Source of the DNA: Acanthaster planci
Taxonomy: Eukaryota; Echinodermata; Asteroidea; Valvatida; Acanthasteridae
DNA: 64,000 nt
Direction: 5' to 3'
Assembly: GCF_001949145.1 (NCBI RefSeq)
Contig: NW_019091557.1
Coordinates: 35,508 to 99,507, forward strand
Shown: positions 10,886-37,228 of the stretch, piece by piece
Position numbering within the stretch: the first letter of the stretch is position 1
Layout of the letters: each line of letters begins with the position of its first letter
Position numbers and translations under genes: made by a program
Notes under the pieces: generated by a model
The model's input: only the letters and a program-made list of their open reading frames with translations
Database searches by the model: none
Told to the model about the DNA's origin: nothing

Positions 10886-13457
10886 TGCCTTAAAGTAGGT
10901 CTGAGGTGGCGACAGAAACGAGACAGATTGTAAAAGATAGCCACTGCACTACAGTTCTACGTGTGGGGCTAGCATGGGCCTACTCAAGTTTACTCACAAT
11001 GTCATTTTCACAGAAATGGGCCATGTACATCATGTGCATGTAGTGTAGGCATGCCTACACTACATGAAGTGTTGATCCTAGTCCTACTCCTGCACGCCAT
11101 GGTCTCATGGTCTTTTCCTTTCTCCATGGTCTGAAGGACAAGGCCTTCCTGTAAAGTGTAAGTGTGGAATTAAGCAAAACTTACATGTACTTCATATCAC
11201 GTAGGTGTGCCAGAAATTCCTCACAGACTAATTTCTTACGTGTTGTCTTGATGATACACAAAACTAAAGCGACCACCATGCACCACTAGTACCAGTATAC
11301 CCCCAGAACTGAGGAGCGGACGTCGGACTCCACAGTTCTGAGGGTATACTACTCCGTCACTCTACCTGTACATCGCGTGCACGACGTGTGCCTCCGCACC
11401 CACGTGTTGTTTGCAGCGTGTCTGTCCGTAGCTCAGTCCGCCATATCCGTGTTCTGTGGTTTTCGATGCAGCGTGAATTTTGCGTAGTGACGTCATGCAC
11501 GGAGCGCCTGGCTTGTAAACTCACCCTGTGTCGATGACACGTGCTACTAGTAATGATCCATAATGCAAGAATTAATACTTTAATGCATAATGTTTTTTGC
11601 CTGTCAAACGATGAAAATGCGTGCTCCATGCTCTTATCATTTCCCCCAAAAATTCTATTGATTTAAACCGTCTGTCACTTTGGGGCAGATTCCGCAGATC
11701 TAGCAAAGAAGGCGCAGTGTTTTGGAGTCCGACAGTGCTGGACATGAGGTGGCGCTCTTTCTGATGTCCATGCGGCATGAGTAAAGGACTGGCGCCCCCA
11801 CCCCGCCCGGAAGGCGTTGAATTTTTTAAATTATTACTTTAGTACATGTAGAAAGTGACCGGCAAAGCGTTGAATGGGAAAAGGCCAGAACAGTGAGGTT
11901 CTGGTGATATTCTCGTCTGCTGGAACCAACGGCTGCCAGGCGAGTGATGCCTTGCTTGACACGGGGCCCGTTCTCAATTTGCAATCGGAACGCCGAAATC
12001 TCTGGTTAGTTTCATTGGCTATACATCACCAGTCCAAGTTTCATCAGCTCATGTAGAAAATGAACTAGGTTTTCATACTGCCTTTACGCCGCGTGCTCCT
12101 TACGTACCCCAGCTCGCTTCCAAGTTTCAATTGTTATAAAACTGTTATGTGCGTATCGTTAAAATACTCTAGCCTATGTGAGCTAGTTTTAAAAGCTGAT
12201 TGAGCAAATAGAAGAAGACTTTAACTTTCGTCCCAACTCTTTTTAATTCATTACCACTGCTTAATGTTTTAGGAAAATACATCTTAATTGGAATACATAA
12301 TTATACCAATACAATTTTTGACTATGCACATAATTATATATTGATTAAGAGTAGAGAATGCTGGTAACGATCTTTAGGCTTGCCAATGACCACATTAATA
12401 TTATTGTTTCGTATTATATTGTGGTTAATGAACAATGTTTCGAATATGGAATACATAGCACCGGTGTCTCAGTAATACATCCACCATCAGAAGTACGTGT
12501 TTAATTAAACGAAGTGTACTCTAAACGCTTTTGGGGACGGACATTTCAATCAAGAATTAAATGCCAAGCCTCGTGTGAACTTTGTTACCAATTAAAAACA
12601 ATTTTTATATAGGTATTTCGCTGATCATGGAAATGATCCACTCATCAGCATCAGTGGAATCCAGGTGGTGCAACGAGTAAAAGCACAACATGTGGACTTA
12701 GCTGTGCTGCTCAGTATATCTTTGTGAATTTACCAGCGTTACAATTCCACAGACAATTCCATTATGATTTTGTTTCAGTGATGTGAAGGTGTGCTATGTT
12801 TTGTTTTCAGGATTATACAATTCATCCTAAATGTAATATTGTGTCTTATTTTGTCTCAGTGTTAAAACATAACAAAAGCATAATAATATCTAAAAGATAA
12901 TAATTGATTTTGTTTTGTTTCACGGTATTCTGTTAATTGCGACGAGCAAAAAAGCGACATGCATGGCATTACACATCTAAGTGGCGTTAGATATGACGTA
13001 TGTACAGATATTGAAAGCTTTTAATTAAGGGCAGCTTCACACAGGTGGCAAAGCTATAGGTGTTTCAGTTATAAGGCACGTGGTTGGTGGGGTCGCCCAG
13101 ATGGATGTGCAGTTGGGGATAGAGGTTGTGCGGTAGTTGGGATGAGGGTTTCCATGGAGGACGCTCGAGCAGAGAGATGCGTCCTTTGTACTTCTCGTCC
13201 ATCTTATCAGCTGCATTATTCAGACACAAAGAGAGTAAAATGCGGATATTTAAAAGTGTATGTTACGGGCCATTTAAAAACGCATGTACTTCGTTTATCC
13301 AATTTCTGAGGGCCTTAAAGTTAAGGAAAATGCAGCAATAGGCCTATTGTAGAGCTGCTGTGAAATTACCATGATTGCAAAAAAAATGAGGAATAAACAT
13401 TTCACTGAATCAGACAGTGATCTCCCCTTTCAGATGCAAAGTCTTAGGAAAACATAC
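10886..13457. other. Non-coding stretch; one long hairpin
   Basis: I see no gene. The part from 11350 to 11560 is more GC-rich than its surroundings. The only clear structure is the palindrome at 11294-11350. The rest is AT-rich unique-looking DNA. Confidence 0.5.
11294..11350. repeat. Near-perfect 57-bp palindrome (hairpin)
   Basis: Arm 11294-11316 (AGTATACCCCCAGAACTG then AGGAG) pairs with 11328-11350 (CTCCA then CAGTTCTGAGGGTATACT). The stem is 23 bp with two mismatches and an 11-base loop at 11317-11327. It could be a foldback transposon remnant or a small RNA hairpin. No further sign decides. Confidence 0.75.
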
Positions 13458-13647
13458 CATATGTTTTTCGCGGCTTTCGTCCATCCCCACTGCATGATCG
13501 CTCGGGGGTGGTCTTGGGTCTCTGGCCTCCCGTAGCCGAGCTGCCGCGAGCCCGTGACTCAGGCCGACTACCAGGGGCTCCAGACGATGGTCGCTGCTCG
13601 TAGATGCCCATGCCTAAACGGTGTGTTGTGGAGCACCACTTGGCTGA
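13458..13647 (-). other. Possible isolated coding exon (low confidence)
   Basis: A GC-rich minus-strand stretch is open for 63 codons. It is bounded by an acceptor-like CCTCTGCAG and a donor-like GTATGT. The peptide is rich in Ser, Pro, Arg and Gly (for example RPSSGAPGSRPESRARG), so it would be disordered. I do not recognise a family and cannot connect it to other exons. It may be a chance open frame in a GC-rich patch. Confidence 0.2.
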
Positions 13648-15144
13648 CTGCAGAGGTATTAACATGAAACAGGTTTATATATAATTTATATATTCACATA
13701 TTTTGCATGTCTGAAATATGTCTGCTTTAATTATTTTTATGCATAAAAATGAGGTCAGAGACTTTTGATGGTTCAGCTAGAAACGTGCATTTGAGCTAAA
13801 CATCAATACAATCAGAGCGTGAGACAAGTAAGCCTACAGCACATTAACGAAACTTTGATAGCTAAACCCAGCAGGCCTTGCAAAAAGCCAACATTTTCGT
13901 CCATCAGAACTGATTAACTAGAATGTGTTCTAGTCAACCATAACTGATAACGGATTAAAAACATATACCCCAAAACCTGTTTAATTAAACAGAGCAGAAT
14001 TCGGGGCGCAAAAATTCAAGAAAGGTTTTCATTGTTTAACAGGGGTTTATCCAACTTCGTCGTTCATGATCTGGTATTGTTTCGTTAAAAATTCGAGCGA
14101 CAAGAAACTACAATAATTACTTCAATCGACGCCATCGGAACGGAGATACAACTTTGAATGCTAACGACAAGATCACACGTTTATCATTGCGTCTTGAGTA
14201 ACCGAAAACTCTTATTTTGAAGTTATGTCCATGCAGGCCACATTTTTTTAAATGCAACTGGAACATAAAAACTGACTTTCAAGTTACTATGGAAACAAGT
14301 TGCCGATAAATGTGCATGAAGGATCGAGATCCAGATCTCCTGTGACTTATTTATTACTCCATGCCTTTCACTCCTTTTGAACTTTATTTCCGGAAGCATC
14401 AGTTGACCATGCACGGTCACAGAGATCGACGTCATGTTGATCTCTTCACAAACACTACATCGTATCCCCTTTTCGAACGTCTTTCCCAGAGATTTTACAC
14501 ACATTTTCTTTGTCGTTCTCAATTGATTCGAACTACGTCAAGTGAGGTATAGACCTTTGTCACTCAAGTGAGGTATAGACCCTTGTCACCTACCTGCTAT
14601 CTTTGAGAGAGAATTGTGAGAGATCGAACAATTATGCAGTGCTTGCAACTTGTGGTGGCATCAACCAGTGTTCGGCCTATGGGGATGTGTATGCACTGCA
14701 GGGCATTTTTGACACCCCTCATCAAGTATTCTAACAAACCCTCGGTACCAAGTTACATGAAATGGTCTATCGATTTCTAACAAAAGGCTCTACGTAAATA
14801 CTGGGATGCCCCGGTGGTCTCACCGTGAGTTAAAGATGGAAGGGCTTCGTTCTAATGATTATTGATTATCGCATGGAGGTATCGCAATCTCACTCAAGTA
14901 ACGCTTCTCAAGATATTTGGCGTTGTGAACTACTAACTACATTGGCCCAGCGAAAGAGAGCAAGACTTTGCTCATGAAATGCTTTTGACTATTTCATGGA
15001 TAATTTCATCGACCGATTTTTGCTGTCGCAACAGCAGACATTAAGCATTTACATGTAATTGTTAACAAACAAAAACGAAAAAACGTCGGGTGAAGAACGC
15101 AACTTACAATATCCTCTAAAACAAAGTTTCAATTAAGAAGGGCA
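13648..15144. other. No gene seen
   Basis: AT-rich sequence with short frames only. There is a small direct repeat near 14537-14590 (tcaagtgaggtatagacc twice). Nothing else stands out. Confidence 0.5.
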
Positions 15145-15166
15145 TTTATTGAGATTCAATTTTATT
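15145..15166 (-). terminator. Poly(A) signals for the minus-strand gene at 15465-16156
   Basis: Two minus-strand AATAAA hexamers (plus-strand tttatt at 15145-15150 and 15161-15166) lie about 300 bases after the stop codon at 15465. This is a normal place for transcript cleavage. Confidence 0.55.
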
Positions 15167-15464
15167 TTATTTCACTCCGTCAATTCACATTTTACAAATA
15201 ACGGCAAACTTGGTATACATTATATACAGCTATACAGACTTCTAACGAACAATATGAATCACTGGTAAAATAATGAGCAACTGCAACGATCTGCCCTGAG
15301 CAGAAGCACCCCGTCACCGGTTGAAAAGAGCCGTGTTAGTCAGCAGTGTTCATTTTGTTGGTAGTGATGCAACCGTAACGCATGCATTTCGTCGTCGTTC
15401 GTGAACCGGCGAAGTGCAGCTCCGACCAAAGGGGCCTCCATTGCTAGCAAAATTGCGCCCTCTC

Positions 15465-16156
15465 TTAGTCCAGCTCGGGGATCATAGGATCAACTTTGTA
15501 TTTGCTATGTGTAAATCCGGGAAAAGTATGGATTAAATGATGGCTTGATAGAAATGATTGAAAAAGATCATTTTCTGAACTCACCAGTTCGGCAATGCCG
15601 TCAGCTGTCTTGAGTAACACAGGTATGAGGTTGACCACAGCGCCCCAGAGCGGCACCTCTCCGGTGTTCAACCCTCGAAACTCCTCCAGCGTCTTGTGCT
15701 TGTGTAGATCGGTGAAGTCGTTGTGCTCATCCAGGAACTCTTTTCCCAGAACTCCATCTCCGACTTGATCTTCCGTGCTGCCTCCCTCTGCCGGTCGTGG
15801 ACGGTGAGTTCCCCGATGGGCTCTGCGATCCACTCCCGGACCCGCTGGGCCAGGGTCCGGAGCGCGTTCACTAGCGTCAGGAAGTGGCCGATGACCGAGG
15901 TGAAGTGAGTTGGCCGGTCCTTGTCCAGTCTCTTGGAGTCCTCGTAGCAGTCCCGGACGCTGGCAATGGTGGTGATTGAGGGCCCGTAAGTAGTCGTCCG
16001 ACCCTTCGGCGAGCGCTGCAGGCCATCGACGAAGCTTCGCGTCTGTTTAAAGAGTTTGGTGTAGTCACCCTGACGCAACTGGCGGACTTCATCGCTGAGT
16101 TGGGCGCTGACTTCTTCGATGTATCGAAGCGTTGCTGAGGGATCCTTCTTAGCCAT
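15465..16156 (-). CDS. Hypothetical protein of about 230 residues, frame broken once
   Basis: I do not recognise the family. The frame starts at ATG 16156 (MAKKDPSATLRY) and runs about 139 codons to MEFWEK near 15741. The reading then continues in the neighbouring minus frame from EFLDEHNDF to the stop at 15465 (ending DPMIPELD). The two halves together look like one soluble, mostly helical protein with heptad-like Leu/Val spacing, no signal peptide and no membrane helix. The switch falls in an aaaa run at 15741-15744, where one missing A would explain it, so a sequencing slip, an allele or a young pseudogene are all possible. GC-rich coding-like composition against an AT-rich background, and poly(A) signals downstream, argue that it is or was a real intronless gene. 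Confidence 0.6.
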
Positions 16157-18111
16157 GGCAAATATCGTGCGGGTGGAGTTGTATCAAATGCTGTGATATT
16201 CGGCCTTAGATTAACACGATCATCCGAATCTGAAACGGTACACACCACAGAAACCGACAACTGACATTTTGTGTTGAATACGCCCAATAAAAGAAAAAAA
16301 GTACTTAAAATGGACGGATCTCATCATAGTATACATACCGGAGCATGTCGCAAACGCATCTTAATTCGGTTTGAGAAATTGAACAGGGCTAAGCATTAAA
16401 TGGTTTGCACAGAAGGACAATGTATTTTGTTCAACATGAGAGTCCGTATCATGGTGTGCTTGAAGCACGGAGACACTTTTGGATCAAGGGTTTTAACGGC
16501 TGCCCCCCGGAGGTAAATATGATGATGGAAATGACCATTTTCCCCCACTGTTTCGGTTCCACTCCTCCTAAAAGTGCACACTTTCAAAGCATCTATTAAA
16601 ACTAGCCTCACGTGAGGTCACATAAAGAAATCCTCGATATCAAATCCGCCAAACAGAAAATACCCCTCCCCTCACACAAGATAACCAAATTGGTCCCGGG
16701 TTCATCCTTGACTGGCCGCAGCAAAAATATACTTCGCTCACAACATTTACCGTTGAAGCTTGGATCGAGGGGTCCCCGTTACACGATACAGTTAAGCCTT
16801 TTGTTTGTATAATTATTTAGCTCGATTGAGCTTATACTGTGAGGCATAAACATATGGCCGAATGGTCGGATTTAATATCAAGAATGAGTAACATCAGCAG
16901 TGTCTACAGTCTGGTGTACTGATTGCGATATACCTGCATGCACAAAGCACACCACACATTAAAAATGGGCCTGATTGTAAGTTCCATATTTACTCATTGA
17001 ACATGGCTTCTTAATATTATTATTATAGTACGTGTATACTAATTACAATATAGTACATATATCTAACAGTATATAAATCACAATTTCACATATGAAACGG
17101 AAGCCGATAAGCATAATGCAGACTAATGTTACACCAGCGTAACTTACCTACACATAGGCCTATGCATTGGCAAATTGACAAGTTTATAGGGCAGAGGTCA
17201 AGTTCAAGTGGTATATTTGTACTTTGGAATCGTCTGTGACGTGGAGCTTATTAGGATAAAAATAGTACATGTTCATGTAATTTTGTACCATGTATCCAGC
17301 TATCAAACTAATCAGCAAACGTGAACATCCTTACGAATATTATTGAGCTACGCAGTAGTTATGTATTTATGTTTAATTCCTTGAAGGTTCGATTATTAAC
17401 ATAATCTGTAAAAGTATCAACGAATAACACCATAATATAAGTTTAAACACCAGGTTTGTTGGTTGAAATGAGAAATTGCACCTCAGCCCAAAATTAACAG
17501 CATAATGATCAATACAACTACTGACAGTGCACTGCCAAAAGCCATTCAAATAAAGACTTAATTTCAAAAATACACAGAGTATGGAAAAAGGGATTGGAGA
17601 AACTCTAATAAAAAGAATTCTTCACTTTATTTCCTTTTGGTTTGCGTGGTGGCTATCGTCTTACGGCAGCAGCTACGATCTCCCAAATTTCTTTGATAGT
17701 AATTTTTGTTTAGAACTCGATTAATGTTCGAGGGGATGTGCATTATATACTTTTCCGCACACGGGGGAAAGTTAATCGTTACGAAAACTATTTGCTATAC
17801 TAAACTATAGGTCCCAGGTGTCTCAGTAGAGTATTATATATCCAGTGAGCTAATGGGTAGCCGGGTATCGATCGTTTCAGTAATGTAAAGTTTGTCGAAA
17901 AGATGATGACAGACCTATTCATGCGGGTCGAAATAGAACCACTGATATAATAGTCGCAGTGCGGTATATTCATTTTAAATAGGGGAATAATTAACTTCGT
18001 CAGAGATAAATACGCTAAAATCTTCGTGGTGGCCATGCCCGCTATAAAAAACTATCGTGCCTAATGTTTCATACAGATTTTATGAGTACCTCAGCCTCGT
18101 GGTCCTGCGCA
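16157..18111. other. No gene seen
   Basis: AT-rich upstream region of the 15465-16156 gene. Only short unconvincing frames; no repeat of note. Confidence 0.5.
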
Positions 18112-18322
18112 GTTCCAGAAATGAGGGGTCCGCTTTGTTGTGTTCCTGTCACATCTGACATATGATTTTCAAAGTTCAGAACACATTTTGCAATTTCCAA
18201 GAGTGCAAATTACCTGCTAAACAAATACTGATAGTTTGAAATCAATCCCGGGATATTTCCATGACAAATATCAAAGGTCAGATGTAAAAATGTCACAATT
18301 TGGGACTCCAAATTTCTCAGGC
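18112..18322. repeat. MITE-like element, copy 1 (about 210 bp)
   Basis: It matches, in reverse orientation, the element at 29790-29996. Shared words include gaggggtcc, TGACATATGATTT, TCAGAACACATT, GCAAATTACCTGC and GATATTTCCATG. The ends are inverted repeats of each other (ggggtcc...ctgtcacatctgac against gtcagatgt...gggactcc), which suggests a non-autonomous foldback DNA transposon. No coding capacity. Confidence 0.7.
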
Positions 18323-20286
18323 TGGAATTACCCTCCTACTGCAAGTTGTTTAATTTGGATACTTTTGAAAATAAAACAAACCAAGTAGCCGAAGAAAACA
18401 GTAAAAAAAATAACACATTTCAAAAATACTTAAATAAAATATGTATTAATAAAGGACCATCCAAGAGGTCTCCAGTGTTTGCCGGGGATAATAATGTCTC
18501 TCGATCGAGAAACGCACGTTCGTCACTATCGCCGGCCGCGCGACCAGGTAACAAACTACATGTACTGTGACTGACATGTTAGGGTTTGCCCAGTTGTTTG
18601 TAATTCTGTCAATTTTTCTAGCTGTCTGATTTTGCTTTCGGTAGATCCTGATTTATTTTGTTATTTCAAGTAGGCTTAATCGTAGGTTAATTCTACATGT
18701 ACTTCTGTTATTACATTGGCAAGCCTTTAAAAGGTTAAACCTGAAAGTCATAGATTCAGATTTCTAAAAAAAGGGTATTAAATGTAAAGATATACATGAC
18801 ACTGTAAAAGGTTAAAAAATATAAAAATTAAGGTCATATAAAAATGTTCTCGGCAAACCTTTAAAGGTGCAGTCTGACCTCGAGTTCAATATTTGCTTCT
18901 GTAACGATCACGTTTTGTTGTCGAAAGTATAAAATTTAATTACGATAATTTTGTCATTCATGAAGGCAAATTGAATTCTGGTGCTGTTTGGCTACGTGAT
19001 GACTCGGTCAAGTGCCGAGCTAAGTTGCCAAGAGGAGGTATACCAGGCAAGATATGGGACGGAGGGGTACCCCCTTACCTGTCCAATCCCTATACACACT
19101 CTGGACTATTGTTAGCTAACACATCCCCCCTAGAAGNCACAAAGGCGGGGGTTCTCTCCGTCCCATATCTTGCTTCATATGAGAGGCAGGGTTGGAATGA
19201 CCAGGTGCCGAGGTGATATCCAACAGTCAAGCGCAATGCACACGTGCACACATACATACAGTGTATAGGCCTACACTCAAATGTTTCTGTTTCACAGCGA
19301 ACATTTACATACCTGTTCTGGGCAGGTGTCGTGCCTAGCGTAACCACGGGGCTTCTCTAGTCCAATAATTTGCAGGTGTCAGGTTGAAATCAGAGCACAC
19401 TAAAAAAGTAATACAGCCGTGAAAATGACTACCTTTACAAGCCAGTGTAACAGATATATTCACTCGGCATGCTTGAGCAGTTTGCGTTTATAAACAGCGG
19501 GCAACAGCATGTCAGAACGATTTACTATGAAGTGCAAACCATTGATCGTATCACAAAAAACCCACGACTGCACTGCCTTAGCAACGACCCCTGCTCCTTG
19601 GATACGGGCAAAATAATAACAAAGTCGTGGGAACACCATGATTATGTTTGCTCACGTGTGGCAGTACATGTACAGTATATACTAAACTATTTTTGTTACG
19701 CGTCCTTTTTAAGAATTGGCAGAGGGCGTCGGACCAATTTTGTTCCCAAGTGAGGTCACGTACGGACCGTGAGAAAAGTAATAAAATTCTCCGTAGGGCC
19801 AGGAACATACTTAGATTGTTGAATTGTTCTTCACTGCAGCGTGCAATGCACAAAATGGTATCATTCCACCTCAACTGTCAAGATGACGGGCAAAGTTTAC
19901 AGTGGAAAGAAAGTGACCCTCTTTATTGCGCAGCATTTAAACAGCTGTACGTCGGCCTACGTGAATACTGTGCAAGGCATTGGTTAACCATGCATACTAT
20001 GCTCATAGGTGGCTGCAGAACATAATTGCTTGAAGTGTGCAAAAGCACAAAAGTTGTGTCAAGTTGCGTGGGAATGCAAGTAAAACAAATTGCCTAGCCT
20101 GGGTTAACAGGGTTATGATGATTTTATAAACAGAAGTACGGCTTAAACTGCAAAAGGCTAAAACTGCATATACATGAGGATACGACTTGAATATGAATGA
20201 GATGACGACGCTTATCAATGACGCTCAATCGAAAAAAAACCACAAAAATTAAAAGGCGAATTTTCGTGGACATAATTTGACAATTG
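18323..20286. other. No gene seen; holds an inverted repeat
   Basis: Mostly AT-rich. A CpG-richer spot near 18490-18550 could be a first exon but has no partner. An inverted repeat lies at 19047-19173, with a single unresolved base at 19137. The far end lies just beyond the likely 3' end of gene A. Confidence 0.45.
19047..19173. repeat. Inverted repeat, 18-bp perfect arms
   Basis: gcaagatatgggacggag at 19047-19064 is the exact reverse complement of 19156-19173. The pairing goes on imperfectly into ggggtaccccc and gcgggggtt. The loop is about 90 bases and contains the N at 19137, perhaps because the structure hindered assembly. Confidence 0.7.
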
Positions 20287-20292
20287 TTTATT
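20287..20292 (-). terminator. Candidate poly(A) signal for gene A
   Basis: A minus-strand AATAAA. If used, it gives gene A a 3' UTR of about 1.65 kb from the stop at 21941, including the foldback at 21570-21870. Other, nearer ends cannot be ruled out. Confidence 0.4.
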
Positions 20293-21569
20293 ACAAAACT
20301 ACATTTTTACAACAGAAGTGACAACCTTTGCATTTCACTGATTAATGAAGTAAACAATACTTCATGACAGTAAAAATGTTAACTTTTCGGTGGAAAGTAA
20401 AACTTTTTCCGACCAGCGGATTTATTCGAAGAGTACAAAATGTAAGGACACTTTCTCACAGGGAATGTATTGTAAAATCACAGTTGCAAAAGGCATTAAA
20501 ATATTTTAAATACAAATCTGCCCTCCCACCAATATACAAAAAAAATTGATGTACACGGATATACCTAAATATTCTTTAAACATCTCATAACGTTCGAGTG
20601 GTATCCAAGGGCTGTGTATAAACTACCTATTCTTCAAATATCTTTCACAATTTTGCCCTCTCAGTACTAAAACATGAAAGACACTGTAAATGCAATATAA
20701 AATGATCACCTGGTAATGTTACAAAAATGATTATTTTGAACGGATACATTGTACACATGTAACATTATGTAAAATTGCATATAGAACTATTCAACACTTC
20801 ATGTGCAACCAACTTACGCACCGTACAAATGTTTTCATATCCTTATAAACAATGAAAAACTTTGATAGCAAGCGGCAAATTAAGTGCACAACAAAATGTT
20901 GCTGAAAGAGTTGGCCGAAGGTTTGCTTCAAGATTTTATATCTTTGAAGTACGTGTATGTATTGGTCACAGAACTCAGAGTCTCAATGACTGCTACTGGT
21001 GTGTTCTACCATTACTTGTAATTGTTAGGTAAAGGGAAATTACGCTGATGGCATCTAAAAGGTTAGAGCACGGCCAAGGAAAAAGAATGCTGACCTACTG
21101 GTTAAATGCTATACAGCGAGTAAACACAGAAAGGATGTGATAAAAAGACTACAACATTACACCAGCAAATTGCTGCGAGCCTGTATTTCTTCAGCTACGT
21201 AATCAAATTCTCCCTTGGTACATACAGTAGCTTAGTGAAAAGGAACACTTAAACAGTCAATATGGTGAAAGTAAGGCAGTGTTATGAGTACTGTATAATG
21301 TGCTTAAAAATATTCTGAAAAAATGTGTAGAAGCACACATAGACGTTAGTGTGGTTTTACAAAAAGCTGTTAAAATGCTGAATAATGTATTAAACTCCTT
21401 TTCAACGGGGATAAAATAAAAACAATATCTGAACTGACAATTAAGTTCATGGGCCTAAACATTAACTCTGACAAGTACTTGATAAGTCAACTCAGCAATG
21501 GCAACTTAATATCAGTGCTTCACAAAACTATGAAGGAAAACACCTAAAACATAATGACGGAACACAATG

Positions 21570-21870
21570 TTTGCTGCAGTGCATTGTGGGTGAAAAGTGG
21601 CGATAGAAATCAAAGATGGCAGACACGATCGTCAGTCATGCAAGCCTTTGCGTGACTTTACAAGAAACAAACTTGCAGTCTTTTGAAAAAAAAAAGGCAG
21701 CTCGTAGTGTGCTTTATACATACAATGGCGCACATGTTACCATGAACCATATTGAAAAATATAGGCCTTCTCAATCTCAGGATCTTTTTGACAATTCTCT
21801 ATGTGGATGATGTTAGGGATAGCGGGCATACTCTTGTCCCCACCTTTCACCCACAGTGCACCACAGTAAA
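21570..21870. repeat. Foldback element in the likely 3' UTR of gene A
   Basis: Arm 21570-21603 (tttgctgcagtgcattgtgg and on) is the imperfect reverse complement of 21837-21870 (tccccacctttcacccacag and on), about 80 percent identical over 34 bases. The 230 bases between show no coding sense. It looks like a MITE. In RNA it would form a long hairpin. Confidence 0.65.
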
Positions 21871-21940
21871 CTTTGCATTACATCAATGTGTTTTAGGTCT
21901 ACAAGGTGTTGAGTAGTTGGAGCATTTCTGTGCAGTGTGC

Positions 21941-37228
<15,288 letters not shown>

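Noticed and set aside
11357-11778. Minus-strand frames in the GC-richer spot after the palindrome
   Set aside because: No domain, no consistent frame, two overlapping frames equally long.
15738-15750. Programmed -1 frameshifting at gggaaaa
   Set aside because: The slippery heptamer is not in the zero-frame phase needed (codons read GAA AAG), so a base missing from the A run is simpler.
15877-16287. 136-residue minus frame overlapping the hypothetical gene
   Set aside because: It is a shadow frame: rich in Arg, Ser and Thr without domain sense, and it overlaps the better frame starting at 16156.
18494-18547. Possible first coding exon (MSLDRETHVRHY, then CAG|GTAACA)
   Set aside because: Only 18 codons, no following exon found, and another frame over the same bases looks equally good.
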